This document shows positions 1 through 8,926 of a stretch of 64,000 bases of DNA, one piece after another. Positions within the stretch are counted from its first letter, which is position 1, and each line of letters begins with the position of its first letter. A program made the position numbers and the translations under genes. The notes below the pieces were generated by a model. That model did not search any database and was not told the origin of the DNA. It worked only from the letters and a program-made list of their open reading frames with translations. Origin of the DNA: JBFLYO01 sp040756745 (GTDB lineage Bacteria; Bacteroidota; Ignavibacteria; UBA10030; UBA6906); assembly GCA_040756745.1 (NCBI GenBank), contig JBFLYO010000017.1, positions 1-64,000 on the forward strand, given 5' to 3'.

Positions 1-204
1 AAACGGGATCATCATTGCTATGCGCGCGCCGAGGAGGAAGAGCGGCGATCCCGGCGGGTGGGGCACCTGCATCATTTTTGCAGCAGCGATGAACTCACCC
101 ACGTCCCAGAAAACAACCGTCGGCGCGAGTGTCAGGAGATAGATCAGGAGGGTAGCGGCGAACACGAGGACACCGATGATCCTGTTCAGTTTCTTGTGGG
201 TCAT
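1..204 (-). CDS. DUF2723-family membrane protein, N-terminal part (truncated by window edge)
   Basis: Only the first 68 codons are inside the window; the gene runs off the left edge. The translated start (MTHKKLNRIIGVLVF...) has a basic N-terminus and one membrane segment at about residues 9-28. It is followed by a motif of the type TVVFWDVGEFIAAA and then a conserved HPPGSPLF stretch. That pattern is typical of the N-terminus of DUF2723 proteins, large multi-pass membrane proteins related to GT-C glycosyltransferases (TMEM260-like O-mannosyltransferases in eukaryotes), common in Bacteroidota. The ATG at 204 has GAGG about 7 nt upstream. It lies 67 bp after hemW on the same strand and could be the last gene of the lepA operon. 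The substrate cannot be read from this fragment. Confidence 0.75.
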   Translation of the reverse strand, partial: MTHKKLNRIIGVLVFAATLLIYLLTLAPTVVFWDVGEFIAAAKMMQVPHPPGSPLFLLGARIAMMIPF

Positions 205-271
205 TCTGGCCTCAATGTGGCGGGATCGGAGAGGATTCAGTCAGTAATAGTACCGAAAAATCGACACAACA

Positions 272-1414
272 TCAAACGATCATGCGTCCCGCGATCTCAT
301 CGCAGAGGAGGAACCCCTGTGCGGTCAGCCGGACCCTCCCGGCATCGAGGACCGCTTTCCCCTCTCCTTCCAGCGCCCTCGCGAGCGACAACGATGCCGG
401 AGGGAGCTCGCGGCCGAAATCTTCCGCAAACCTGTGAAGATCGATGCCGTCACTCCGCAGCCCGAGGAACACCCGCTCGTTCATCAGCTCCCGCTCGTTC
501 ACCTCTTCACGGAATGTCACCGGCGCTTCGCCGTGCGAGATCTTGTCGATGTACGTGGAGAGGTTTGCGGCATTAGCCCAGCGTCGGGCCCGGCGCCACC
601 CCTCCACACGCCAGAACGCATGCGCGGATGGACCGAAGGCGAGGTAATTGCGATGCGACCAGTAGGCATAATTGTGTCTGCTCCTTCGCCCCGGGCGCGC
701 GTAGTTCGACACTTCGTAGTGCTCAAAACCTGCCGCATCCAGCACGTCCATTGTGTGCTCGAAGAGGAGGGCTTCCATCTCCACAGGGTTGGGGGACACC
801 TGGCGTGCGGCGACCATGCGGGCCAGAGGGGTGCCGGCTTCCACGATCAGACTGTACGCAGAGATATGGTCGGGCGCCAGCCCGAGCGTGCGGTGCAGCG
901 TCTCCTCCCATTGTAAGAGCGTTTGCGACGGAAGCGAATAGATAAGGTCCACGCTCACGTTGTCGTAGCCCGCCATGCGCGCCATCCGGACGCACGACTC
1001 GGCTTCCGCCGCCGTGTGGATGCGGCCGAGGAAGCGCAGTTCCTCTTCTCGAAAAGACTGGATGCCGATGCTGAGACGATTGACGCCGAGGCTCCGGTAG
1101 GCCTCCAGCTTCTCCTGCGTCACTGTGCCGGGGTTGGTCTCCAGCGTCACCTCGGATCCGGAATCGATCGCAAAAGTGTCGCGCAGGCGGCGCACGATCC
1201 GCTCGAGCTGGGGAGGCGTCAACAACGACGGCGTTCCGCCGCCGAAGTAGACGGTGTCAAAATGCTGTCCGCCTCCGTACTCCGCGTACATCGTGATCTC
1301 CCGATCGAGGGCGTCGAGGAACGCGCCCAGCGGATCGAGGCGTTCAATTGAATAGAAATCACAGTAGACACATTTGCGTTCGCAGAAGGGAATATGGAGG
1401 TAGAGGGACGACAC
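272..1414 (-). CDS. hemW: HemW-type radical SAM protein (coproporphyrinogen oxidase-like, heme chaperone)
   Basis: A 380-residue protein with the radical SAM cluster motif CxxxCxxC at residues 11, 15 and 18 and the following Asp-Phe, as in HemW/HemN. Glycine-rich YFGGGTPS and the ETNPGT and GIQSF motifs follow, and the C-terminal HemN domain is present. HemW proteins bind heme and are thought to deliver it to respiratory enzymes. They often lack true coproporphyrinogen oxidase activity, and the hem operon in this window already has HemF for that step. I chose the GTG at 1414 because it gives the usual start MSSLYLHIPFC. A TTG at 1453 that overlaps the lepB stop is possible, but neither has a good ribosome binding site. 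It is the last of the lepA-lepB-lepB-hemW group. Confidence 0.9.
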   Translation of the reverse strand: MSSLYLHIPFCERKCVYCDFYSIERLDPLGAFLDALDREITMYAEYGGGQHFDTVYFGGGTPSLLTPPQLERIVRRLRDTFAIDSGSEVTLETNPGTVTQEKLEAYRSLGVNRLSIGIQSFREEELRFLGRIHTAAEAESCVRMARMAGYDNVSVDLIYSLPSQTLLQWEETLHRTLGLAPDHISAYSLIVEAGTPLARMVAARQVSPNPVEMEALLFEHTMDVLDAAGFEHYEVSNYARPGRRSRHNYAYWSHRNYLAFGPSAHAFWRVEGWRRARRWANAANLSTYIDKISHGEAPVTFREEVNERELMNERVFLGLRSDGIDLHRFAEDFGRELPPASLSLARALEGEGKAVLDAGRVRLTAQGFLLCDEIAGRMIV

Positions 1415-1449
1415 GGAGGTGTGCTCAGGGGCAGTACGCGGATTTACGT

Positions 1450-2106
1450 TCAACGAACGATTGTTCCGATTCTTGACCAGCGGATCCCGTTGGCGCCCAC
1501 CGACCAATAAACAATGAACGCCTTGCCGACGAGACAGTCTGCCGGGACACATCCCCATGCCCGGCTGTCATAGCTGTCGGGAAGATTGTCGCCCAGGACA
1601 AAATACGCGTCGCGCGGAACCTCCAGAGGGCCGAAACTGGGTAATGGTGTCGCTCCCCGATCCGGATCGGGGATGCCGACCGGCCTCCCGTTGACGAGGA
1701 TGGCCCCGTCGCGCGCTTCCACCCGATCACCCGGAACGCCGACAATGCGTTTCACCAGCAGTTCCCCTTGCGGGACGGTGGCGTCATCCGCGCGCGGGAA
1801 TCGGAATACGACGACATCGCCGTCCCGCGGAGAGACAAGGGCCGGAAGATGCAGCCGTGGGATCCGGATCGACGTCAGAGGGAGGAACTTCGGCGTTGCC
1901 GGACCATACACGAACTTGTTCACGAGCAGGAAGTCGCCCGCGCGCACCGTTCGCTCCATGGAAAGCGACGGTATGTGGATGGCGTCAGCGACGAAGGTCT
2001 TCACGAGAAGAGCAACGCCGACCGTGATCGCTGCAATCTGTGCCGCCTCCCGGTACCGCCAGAGGCGACGCACCCGCCGCACCGCGATTGCCCCGCTCCC
2101 CGCCAT
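1450..2106 (-). CDS. lepB: Signal peptidase I (second copy)
   Basis: A 218-residue type I signal peptidase, the membrane serine protease that removes signal peptides on the outer face of the inner membrane. One N-terminal membrane segment (about residues 22-40) precedes the box IPSLSM with the catalytic Ser49. The general-base Lys119 lies in ELLVKRIVG, and the conserved GDN...DSR box is present. It starts one base after the stop of the other signal peptidase gene (TAG-a-ATG), so the two are surely translated from one message. The tandem copies are quite different in length (218 against 301) and in the region between the Lys box and GDN, so this is an old duplication and not a recent one. Confidence 0.93.
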   Translation of the reverse strand: MAGSGAIAVRRVRRLWRYREAAQIAAITVGVALLVKTFVADAIHIPSLSMERTVRAGDFLLVNKFVYGPATPKFLPLTSIRIPRLHLPALVSPRDGDVVVFRFPRADDATVPQGELLVKRIVGVPGDRVEARDGAILVNGRPVGIPDPDRGATPLPSFGPLEVPRDAYFVLGDNLPDSYDSRAWGCVPADCLVGKAFIVYWSVGANGIRWSRIGTIVR

Positions 2107-2107
2107 T

Positions 2108-3013
2108 CTACTTGATAATCGTCCCGATCCGTGAAAGCCGGATGGAGGCGATCTTGCTGATGATGTTTGTGAGAGGTATGTCGGGATCCCATGACCAGTA
2201 GACGATCATCGGAGTCCCAACAAGGTTCTCTTCCGGAATGAATCCCCAGAACCTTCCGTCGAGGCTGTTGTCCCGGTTGTCCCCCATGCCGAAGAGATAA
2301 TTGTGTTCGACGACATACCGAGTTGTTTCCTGGCCGTCGACGAGAATCCGTCCGTGTTCATCCATCCTGATCCTGTGGCCTTCCCGCCCGATGAACGTCG
2401 ACCACCTGGCGTACGTCTGCGGTGACAGCTCTACAACATCCCCCTTCGTCGGCACGACCACCGGGCCCCAGTTGTCCTCATTGTAGGGGGCTTCGCGGGG
2501 GAAGATCTTCGGATCGGCGTAGCCGGGCGGTTTGGGATTCAGGTTGTTGAACTTCATGTTCCGCGGCAGCGGCGCGGGCCTGCCGTTCACAAGAAGGAGA
2601 CGGTTCGCCACCTGCACGGTATCGCCACTCAGGGCAATGCACCGCTTCAGATAGAACATGAACTCTGGAGATTGTATCTCATCGCGCTGACCGGGAAACT
2701 CGAACACGATCACGTCACCACGCTCGACGCTCCGCAGCGCAGGGACGCGGAACCAGGGAAGTCGGACGTTCGTGAACGGAATTGTCCGCGGTGTGGTACC
2801 GCCAAAGATGAATTTATTGACGAAGAGGAAGTCTCCCGCCATGATCTCGTTTTCCATCGACCCTGTCGGCACTTCGAATGAGGCGAGGACAAAACTGTTC
2901 AGGAAAAAGAAGGAGACAAGGACAAACACGAGGTCCTTGAGAAAGTCCTTCACCGGCTCGCGGCGCTGTTCGGGGTGGTCCTTTCCCCGCGCCGAATGAT
3001 GGTCTTTTGTCAT
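2108..3013 (-). CDS. lepB: Signal peptidase I (first, longer copy)
   Basis: A 301-residue signal peptidase I. A charged cytoplasmic N-terminus leads into one membrane segment (about residues 27-45), then VPTGSM with catalytic Ser52, Lys123 in FYLKRCIALSGD, and a C-terminal GDNRDNSLDGRFWG box. The roughly 85 residues between the Lys box and GDN form an extra insertion (residues about 135-215) seen in many Bacteroidota-type LepB proteins. It lies 8 bp after lepA and 1 bp before a second lepB. Having both in one operon suggests they divide substrates or are regulated together; the sequence does not show which is the general enzyme. Confidence 0.94.
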   Translation of the reverse strand: MTKDHHSARGKDHPEQRREPVKDFLKDLVFVLVSFFFLNSFVLASFEVPTGSMENEIMAGDFLFVNKFIFGGTTPRTIPFTNVRLPWFRVPALRSVERGDVIVFEFPGQRDEIQSPEFMFYLKRCIALSGDTVQVANRLLLVNGRPAPLPRNMKFNNLNPKPPGYADPKIFPREAPYNEDNWGPVVVPTKGDVVELSPQTYARWSTFIGREGHRIRMDEHGRILVDGQETTRYVVEHNYLFGMGDNRDNSLDGRFWGFIPEENLVGTPMIVYWSWDPDIPLTNIISKIASIRLSRIGTIIK

Positions 3014-3021
3014 GGCGCTCC

Positions 3022-4821
3022 TTATTCGTCTTCCATGGATAGCACCGCCAGGAATGCCTCCTGGGGAATTTCGACGCGGCCCACCTGCTTCATACGCTTC
3101 TTTCCTTCCTTTTGTTTCTCAAGGAGTTTGCGTTTGCGGGTAATGTCGCCGCCGTAACATTTCGCCAGCACGTTCTTGCGCATTGCCGAAATCGTTTCGC
3201 GGGCAACGACCTTGCTGCCGATCGCCGCCTGGATTGCGACCTCGAACATCTGCCGGGGGATCAGCTTCCGCAGCTTCACGCAGAGCTTCTTCCCCCACTC
3301 GTGTGCCTTGTCCCGGTGCACGATGCAGGAGAACGCGTCGACGGACTCGCCGTTGAGGAGGATGTCCAGCTTCACGAGGTCGGACTCACGGAAATCGAGC
3401 AGTTCGTAGTCGAACGACGCGTAGCCCCGGCTTGTCGATTTGAGCTTGTCGTAGAAGTCGAAGATGATCTCCGAAAGCGGCATCTCATAGGTGATGTCCG
3501 CGCGCGTCGGGTCGAGGTACGTAGTGTTGCGGTACACGCCCCGGCGGTCCATGCAGAGCTTCATGATGTTCCCCAGGTACTCCGTCGGCACGATGATCTG
3601 TGCTTTGATGTAGGGCTCCTCCACCTTTCCTATCTCTCCCAGCGACGGCATGAACGAGGGATTGTCCACCAGGACGACCTCGCCGTTCGTCCGCGTGACG
3701 CGGTACTCGACGTTCGGGACGGTATTGATGATGTTCTGGTCGTATTCCCGCTCCAACCGTTCCTGGACGATTTCCATGTGAAGGAGTCCCAGGAAGCCGC
3801 AGCGGAACCCGAACCCGAGGGCCGTGGAGGTCTCCGGCTCGTACAACAGCGAGGAATCGTTGAGCTGCAGCTTCTCGATGGCAGAGCGGAGGTCCTCGAA
3901 GTCGTCGGCATTGGTCGGGTACATGCCGCTGAACACCATCGGCTTGACGTCCTTGTAGCCCGGGAGCGGCGCGCCGGCCGGCTGCGCGGCGGAGGTCACC
4001 GTATCGCCAACCTTCGTGTCGTGCACGTCCTTCACGCCGGCGATGAGGTAACCGACGTCTCCGGCTCTCAGTTCGCCGGTGCGAGTTCGCTTCATCGCAA
4101 GGATGCCGACTTCCTCTGCCTCGAACGTCTTGCCGTTGGAAAAGAACATCACGCGATCATGTTCGCGAAGCGTCCCTTCCTTGACTCTGATGTACACCAC
4201 CGAACCGCGGTAGATATCGAACACGGAATCGAAGATGAGCGCCCGCAGCGGCGCAGCGGGGTCTCCCTCCGGCGGCGGTATTCGCTGAACAATGGCCTCA
4301 AGGAGGCCGTCGATCCCCACGTTGGTCTTTGCGCTCGCCAGAAGGATCTCTTCATCCCGACAGCCGAGCAGGTCCTTGATCTGCTGCCTGACCGTGTCGA
4401 TCATCGCGCTGGGGAGATCGATCTTGTTGATCACGGGAATGATCTCGAGCCCCGCATCGATCGCGAGATACAGATTACTGATCGTCTGTGCCTCTACGCC
4501 CTGCGAGGCATCGACGACGAGAAGAGCCCCTTCACAGGCGGCAAGCGAACGGGAGACTTCATAGGAGAAATCGACATGTCCGGGCGTATCGATGAGGTTC
4601 AGGACGTAGTCTCCACCTCCGGCTGCCCTGTAATGCATCTGAATGGCATGCAGCTTGATCGTGATCCCGCGCTCCTGCTCCAGGTCCATGTCGTCCAGGA
4701 CCTGATTGAATTTCATCTCGCGCGGCGTGATCGTCCCCGTCCGCTCCAGCAGGCGGTCGGCGATCGTCGATTTGCCGTGATCGATGTGTGCGATAATGCA
4801 GAAGTTACGGATGTGCTTCAT
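3022..4821 (-). CDS. lepA: Elongation factor 4 (LepA) back-translocase GTPase
   Basis: A 599-residue translational GTPase of full family length. It has the P-loop AHIDHGKST at residues 11-19, the DTPGHVDFSYEV switch II box, NKIDLP for guanine recognition, and the LepA-specific C-terminal domain with KRMKQVG...IPQEAFLAVL. EF4 binds stalled or mistranslocated ribosomes, especially under ionic stress. It is the first gene of the leftward operon with two signal peptidase genes and hemW. A good sigma-70-like promoter lies 78-106 bp upstream of the start. The linkage lepA-lepB is conserved in many bacteria. Confidence 0.97.
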   Translation of the reverse strand: MKHIRNFCIIAHIDHGKSTIADRLLERTGTITPREMKFNQVLDDMDLEQERGITIKLHAIQMHYRAAGGGDYVLNLIDTPGHVDFSYEVSRSLAACEGALLVVDASQGVEAQTISNLYLAIDAGLEIIPVINKIDLPSAMIDTVRQQIKDLLGCRDEEILLASAKTNVGIDGLLEAIVQRIPPPEGDPAAPLRALIFDSVFDIYRGSVVYIRVKEGTLREHDRVMFFSNGKTFEAEEVGILAMKRTRTGELRAGDVGYLIAGVKDVHDTKVGDTVTSAAQPAGAPLPGYKDVKPMVFSGMYPTNADDFEDLRSAIEKLQLNDSSLLYEPETSTALGFGFRCGFLGLLHMEIVQERLEREYDQNIINTVPNVEYRVTRTNGEVVLVDNPSFMPSLGEIGKVEEPYIKAQIIVPTEYLGNIMKLCMDRRGVYRNTTYLDPTRADITYEMPLSEIIFDFYDKLKSTSRGYASFDYELLDFRESDLVKLDILLNGESVDAFSCIVHRDKAHEWGKKLCVKLRKLIPRQMFEVAIQAAIGSKVVARETISAMRKNVLAKCYGGDITRKRKLLEKQKEGKKRMKQVGRVEIPQEAFLAVLSMEDE

Positions 4822-4898
4822 GCGTGCTTCGGTAAGAACACAAAATCCGTCCCGGTCGATCCGGAACGGACTTGCTGGGAGGTCGCTGCACGGCGTTC

Positions 4899-4927
4899 AA
4901 TATATGCATTTGGCGCCTGAGTTGCAA
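4899..4927 (-). promoter_or_regulatory. Predicted sigma-70-type promoter of the lepA operon
   Basis: On the minus strand TTGCAA (4927-4922) is followed after exactly 17 bp by TATATT (4904-4899), upstream of the lepA ATG at 4821. The leader would be about 70 nt. It lies in the 165-bp divergent gap shared with the HAD gene on the other strand. Predicted from sequence only. Confidence 0.55.
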
Positions 4928-4986
4928 TCCTTGCGGTTTCGCGACGTTGTTCATATCTTGAAGGAATTGAAGGATAACTGCTTGCG

Positions 4987-5904
4987 ATGAGCATACTGGA
5001 ACACCCTGCGATCGCCTCATTCCTCCGGGAGCACGCAAATCATTCCTCCGTTGCGCGCCCTCTCGCCGTGTTCGACTGCGACGGAACAGTCATCAGGGGC
5101 GACATCGGCGAATCCATGTTCTACCGGCAGATCGAGCAATTCCATTTCCGCCGCTCCCCCGCTGAACTCTGGACTGACCATCCCGAGCGTGGTCGGATCG
5201 ACAAGCTTTACCTTGCGCTTGCCGAGCGGTCCGTGGACAAGCTCAGGCAATCGCCTGAGTTCGATGAGTTCGCGGAGATCCTGCTCGCGTGGTATTTCGG
5301 CCAGATCGCCGCGGGGAAGGTGATCAAGGCGTGCGCCGATATCGTCCGACTGTTCGCCGGGTATTCCGTCGACGAGATCCATGGTTTTGCGAAGGCAACA
5401 TTTGAAGAGCAAATCGCCGCTCCTCTCGGCGAACGGCGGCTCGGTGAGCGTACGCTGCCCCTGGGGATCAGATTCCTCAGGGAAACCAGGGACCTCCTGC
5501 GGGAGTTGCAGCTGCTCCACTTTGACATCTGGGCAGTCTCCGGAAGCTTCCGCTGGAGCGTCGTTCCCGTCTTCGGCGCGCTGGGCGTCCCCGCGGACCG
5601 CGTTATTGGAATCGAGCTCCGCACAGATAACGGCGTATGCACCGGCGAGGCCGTCACGCCGATCCCCATCTGGGGGGGGAAGATCGATGCACTTCGTCTG
5701 CGCACGCCTTCCCCGCCATCCCTTGTCGCCAGCGATTCCAAGAACGATCTCCCCCTCTTTCGCTATTCCTCCGGGCTGAAGGTGCGCATCAATTCACGGC
5801 GCCGCAGCACGGACGACTTCTTCCGCAACGCCGGGATCACGCGCGACAAGAGCTGGGTGGTGGTGGAGGAACCCGCGATCCTGGACCACCTCCCCCATGC
5901 CTGA
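4987..5904 (+). CDS. HAD-superfamily hydrolase (phosphoserine phosphatase-like)
   Basis: A 305-residue HAD protein. The nucleophile motif DCDGT is at residues 30-34 (Asp30, acid-base Asp32), followed by a long alpha-helical cap insertion as in subclass IB (SerB-like) enzymes. A motif II Ser lies in WAVSGSFRW, and the motif IV region ASDSKNDLPLF carries the Mg-binding aspartates. HAD-IB enzymes dephosphorylate phosphoserine, phosphocholine-type or other small phosphates; the substrate here is not evident. The start ATG has AAGGA about 12 nt upstream. It overlaps the next gene by 8 bp, so the phosphatase and the flavoprotein oxidase are translationally coupled and may act on one metabolite pathway. 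Confidence 0.85.
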   Translation: MSILEHPAIASFLREHANHSSVARPLAVFDCDGTVIRGDIGESMFYRQIEQFHFRRSPAELWTDHPERGRIDKLYLALAERSVDKLRQSPEFDEFAEILLAWYFGQIAAGKVIKACADIVRLFAGYSVDEIHGFAKATFEEQIAAPLGERRLGERTLPLGIRFLRETRDLLRELQLLHFDIWAVSGSFRWSVVPVFGALGVPADRVIGIELRTDNGVCTGEAVTPIPIWGGKIDALRLRTPSPPSLVASDSKNDLPLFRYSSGLKVRINSRRRSTDDFFRNAGITRDKSWVVVEEPAILDHLPHA

Positions 5905-7006
5905 CGCCGCAGTTACCGTCATCGGCGGTGGAGTGGTCGGCCTTGCCGTTGCCGCCGAACTCTCTGCGCGGCGCTCTCCCCTGTTCCTCCTTGAACGAAA
6001 CCCCCGCTACGGACAGGAGACATCGAGCCGGAACAGCGAAGTCATTCATGCCGGCATCTACTATCCCACAGGGTCTCTCAAGGCCAGGTTGTGCCTGGAA
6101 GGGAACCGGATACTGTACGATCTCTGCTCACGCCACAACATCCCGCACGCCCGCGTCACCAAGATCATCACCGCGACGAAACCGGAAGAGCTGCCGGAGC
6201 TCGACCGCCTGCATCGGCTCGGCACTGCGAACGGCGTGGACCTTCGCATGATCACCGCGGAGGAGGTGCATGCCTTCGAGCCGGAGATCCGGTCGGTCGG
6301 CGGACTCTTCTCGGCCACCACGGGGATCATCAGTGCCCACGGCCTGATGGACTACTTCTATCATCGCGCGAAAGAGCACGGTGCTGAACTGCAGATGCGT
6401 TGCGAGGTCGTGGGTATCGAACGGAAGAGCGATGGTTACCAGGTGATGGTCCGGGAGGGGCAGGAGCGTTCGACGTTTACATCGGAGGTCGTTATCAATG
6501 CCGCCGGACTGGAGAGCGACTCGATCGCAGCGCTTGTGGGGATTCCCATCGATAAGGCAGGATACCGGCTCCATTACAGCAAGGGGAGCTACTTCGCGCT
6601 CCCGGCGTCATTCTCCGGGCTGGTCAAACGACTGGTCTATCCGGTGCCGACGAAGGAGACACTCGGGGTGCACGCGGTGGTGGATCTTGGCGGGAGGTTG
6701 AAGTTCGGCCCCGACATTGAATACCTCTCCGACCGGACACTCGATTACGCCGTAGACGAATCCAAGCGGGCGGCCTTCGCAGCATCAGTCCGGCGTATTC
6801 TCCCGACCGTCAATGACGAAGACCTGACCCCGGACATGAGCGGGATCAGGCCGAAGCTGCAAGGTCCCGGCACGCCCGTGCGCGATTTCGTGATTCAGGA
6901 AGAGAGCAACCGTGGACTGCCCGGCTTCATCAATTTGATTGGCATCGAGTCGCCGGGTCTGACAGCATCACCGGCCATTGCAAGGCTCGTTGCAACGCTG
7001 GTGTAG
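5897..7006 (+). CDS. lhgO: FAD-dependent oxidoreductase of the L-2-hydroxyglutarate oxidase (LhgO/L2HGDH) type
   Basis: A 369-residue DAO-superfamily flavoprotein. It begins with the dinucleotide fold VIGGGVVGLAVA (residues 8-19) and the ERN end of strand 2. The motif SSRNSEVIHAGIYYP follows, which is diagnostic for the L-2-hydroxyglutarate dehydrogenase family. The segments HYSKGSYF and LGVHAVVDLGG and the C-terminal GIESPGLTAS are also family-typical. These enzymes clear L-2-hydroxyglutarate, a by-product of malate or lactate dehydrogenases, passing electrons to oxygen or quinone. It begins inside the end of the HAD gene (8-bp overlap). It ends at a low-complexity repeat facing a convergent gene. 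The exact substrate is inferred from family only. Confidence 0.87.
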   Translation: MPDAAVTVIGGGVVGLAVAAELSARRSPLFLLERNPRYGQETSSRNSEVIHAGIYYPTGSLKARLCLEGNRILYDLCSRHNIPHARVTKIITATKPEELPELDRLHRLGTANGVDLRMITAEEVHAFEPEIRSVGGLFSATTGIISAHGLMDYFYHRAKEHGAELQMRCEVVGIERKSDGYQVMVREGQERSTFTSEVVINAAGLESDSIAALVGIPIDKAGYRLHYSKGSYFALPASFSGLVKRLVYPVPTKETLGVHAVVDLGGRLKFGPDIEYLSDRTLDYAVDESKRAAFAASVRRILPTVNDEDLTPDMSGIRPKLQGPGTPVRDFVIQEESNRGLPGFINLIGIESPGLTASPAIARLVATLV

Positions 7007-7120
7007 ATTGAGATCGAGATTAAGATCGAGATCAAGGTTGAGGTCAAGGTCAAGGAGCACGCCTTGACCTGCTTCACCCCTTAACCTGCCTCACCCCTCA
7101 ATCTTGATCTCAATCTCAAT
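7007..7120. repeat. Convergent intergenic repeat: hexamer runs plus two 17-bp units, hairpin-forming
   Basis: This gap between two convergent genes is wholly made of short repeated words. The left side has ATTGAG/ATCGAG/AAGGTC hexamers. The right side has their complements and two 17-bp tandem units at 7070-7086 and 7087-7103 (complement of ggttaaggggtgaagca and gattgaggggtgaggca). A perfect 8-bp hairpin GGTCAAGG/CCTTGACC (7048-7055 with 7062-7069) sits in the middle, and the outer arms pair imperfectly. It may act as a two-way terminator. The 17-bp unit recurs at 57794-57895. Confidence 0.75.
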
Positions 7121-7600
7121 CTATCTTTGCTCGTAATTCCCCGTCACCACCGCCTCCGCAATCACCTTCCCCTCAATTGCCCGCAGGAACTGCGTCAGCA
7201 GGGTTTCCTTCGGCAGCGCAAGCGACGCCACGTTCAGGGCGTAGAGCGTTGCGACGTAGGGATGGACGCCCGAGCCTCTGGGCGGCGCAGGGCCGCCGTA
7301 GCCCAACTCGTCGTACGTGTTCATCAGCTCCTTCGCTCCGTGGGGGAGTGCATGAGAGCGCGAGGCCCCCTCGGGCAACGCCCGCTCGCGGAACGGGATG
7401 TCGATCACGAACCAGTGCACCCAGTTCCTGGCAACGGGATGCGGATCGACGATCGAGAGCGCGAACGATTTCGTGCTCACGGGCGGATCATCCCACGCAA
7501 AGCCGGGCGAGATGTTCTTCCCTCCTTTCACTGTCGTGTGGGCGTATTCTGTCGGGATGTTGCCGTCGTTGACGTATGATGTGCATCTGAGCGTGAACAT
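7121..7600 (-). CDS. YbhB/YbcL family (PEBP-like, Raf kinase inhibitor-like) protein
   Basis: A 159-residue phosphatidylethanolamine-binding-protein-fold protein of the bacterial YbhB/YbcL type. It shows the anion-pocket signature around SIVDPHPVARNWVHWFVIDIP and the conserved NTYDELGYGGPAPPRGSGVHPY segment. No signal peptide is seen, so it is cytoplasmic. A strong Shine-Dalgarno GGAGG lies 4 nt before the ATG. It begins 20 bp after hemL and is the last gene in the heme operon. The biochemical role of bacterial members is poorly known and no heme link is established. Confidence 0.9.
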   Translation of the reverse strand: MFTLRCTSYVNDGNIPTEYAHTTVKGGKNISPGFAWDDPPVSTKSFALSIVDPHPVARNWVHWFVIDIPFRERALPEGASRSHALPHGAKELMNTYDELGYGGPAPPRGSGVHPYVATLYALNVASLALPKETLLTQFLRAIEGKVIAEAVVTGNYEQR

Positions 7601-7620
7601 AGGTCCTCCGTGAATGTGGA

Positions 7621-8913
7621 TCAGGAAAACGCGATGTGCAACGCCCCTCGGTTCGCCTCGATCGTCCGATCGATGTCTTCTTCGGTGTGCGCGATCGAAA
7701 CGAACACTGCTTCAAACTGGGAGGGCGCCAGGTAGATCCCCCTCCCCAGCATTTCACGAAAGTAGACTGCAAACCGTTGCGTATCCGCCTGCAGGGCTGT
7801 CGCATAGTCGGTCACGCGGGTCCCGGAGAAAAAGAGGGTTGACATGGACCCGACCCGGTTCTGCGTCAGCGGGAGACCCATCGACTCGATATTCCGGCGG
7901 ATGCCTTCCGCAAGCCGGCGCGATTCCTCCTCAAGCCTGTCGTAGAATCCCGGATCCTCCTGGAGGAGCTTCAGCGTCTCGATCCCTGCCGTCATGGCGA
8001 GTGGATTGCCCGACAACGTGCCCGCCTGATACATGGGGCCGCCGGGGGCTACCATCTCCATGATCTCTTTCCTCCCCCCGTACGCTCCCACCGGCAGCCC
8101 GCCGCCGATGATTTTGCCCATCGTCGTCAGGTCCGGCGCAATATGGAACAGCTGCTGGGCACCGCCGGGGGCGAGTCGGAAGCCCGTCATCACTTCATCA
8201 AAGATCAATACAATCCCCTCCCGGGTACAGAGGTGGCGCAGGACTTCGAGGAACCCGGGTTCAGGAGGAACGCATCCCATGTTCCCGACCACCGGTTCGA
8301 CGATAACGGCTGCGACGGTCCCCGGGTACTCGGCGACAAGGCGCTCCACTGATCCGATATTGTTGAACGCTGCCGTCAGCGTGTCCGCGGCAACTCCGGC
8401 AGGAACGCCCGGACTGTCCGGGACGCTGAGGGTCATCGCACCGGACCCCGCCTTGATCAGAAACGAATCGCCGTGACCGTGATAGCATCCTTCGAATTTG
8501 ATGAGTTTCTCCCGTCCGGTATATGCCCGGGCGAGTCGCACTGCGCTCATCGTCGCTTCAGTGCCTGAGTTCACCATCCGCACCATTTCGACGGAAGGGA
8601 CCATCCTGCAGATGATCTCGGCCATCTCCACTTCCAGCTCCGTGGATGCACCGAAGCTCGTGCCCGACGCTGCCGCCCGCTGAACCGCCGCGATCACGCG
8701 GGGATGGGCATGTCCCAGAATCATCGGTCCCCAGGACCCAACGTAGTCAATGAACTCGTTGCCATCCGTATCCCAGAGGCGTGCTCCTGACGCGCGCGAG
8801 ATAAAGAGAGGATTCCGCCCCACGGCGCGGAATGCGCGGACGGGCGAATTCACCCCGCCGGGAATCAGGGCCCGCGCACGTTCAAACAGCAGGTCTGAGC
8901 GTTTCGTTTCCAT
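7621..8913 (-). CDS. hemL: Glutamate-1-semialdehyde 2,1-aminomutase
   Basis: A 430-residue PLP enzyme converting glutamate-1-semialdehyde to 5-aminolevulinate, the second step of the C5 pathway. Family marks are the N-terminal LIPGGVNSPVRAF, NSGTEATMSA (PLP phosphate), YHGHGDSFL, FDEVMTGFR and the PLP-binding Lys in MGKIIGGGLPVGAYGG (about residue 266). It lies 13 bp downstream of hemB. The product is 5-aminolevulinate, the substrate of the HemB encoded by the upstream gene. Confidence 0.97.
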   Translation of the reverse strand: METKRSDLLFERARALIPGGVNSPVRAFRAVGRNPLFISRASGARLWDTDGNEFIDYVGSWGPMILGHAHPRVIAAVQRAAASGTSFGASTELEVEMAEIICRMVPSVEMVRMVNSGTEATMSAVRLARAYTGREKLIKFEGCYHGHGDSFLIKAGSGAMTLSVPDSPGVPAGVAADTLTAAFNNIGSVERLVAEYPGTVAAVIVEPVVGNMGCVPPEPGFLEVLRHLCTREGIVLIFDEVMTGFRLAPGGAQQLFHIAPDLTTMGKIIGGGLPVGAYGGRKEIMEMVAPGGPMYQAGTLSGNPLAMTAGIETLKLLQEDPGFYDRLEEESRRLAEGIRRNIESMGLPLTQNRVGSMSTLFFSGTRVTDYATALQADTQRFAVYFREMLGRGIYLAPSQFEAVFVSIAHTEEDIDRTIEANRGALHIAFS

Positions 8914-8926
8914 CGATGATGCTGTC

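Noticed and set aside
3112..4920. Long open frame antisense to lepA
   Set aside because: It mirrors lepA codon structure, is rich in His, Arg and Asp with no family motif, and lacks a ribosome binding site; typical of GC-rich antisense frames.
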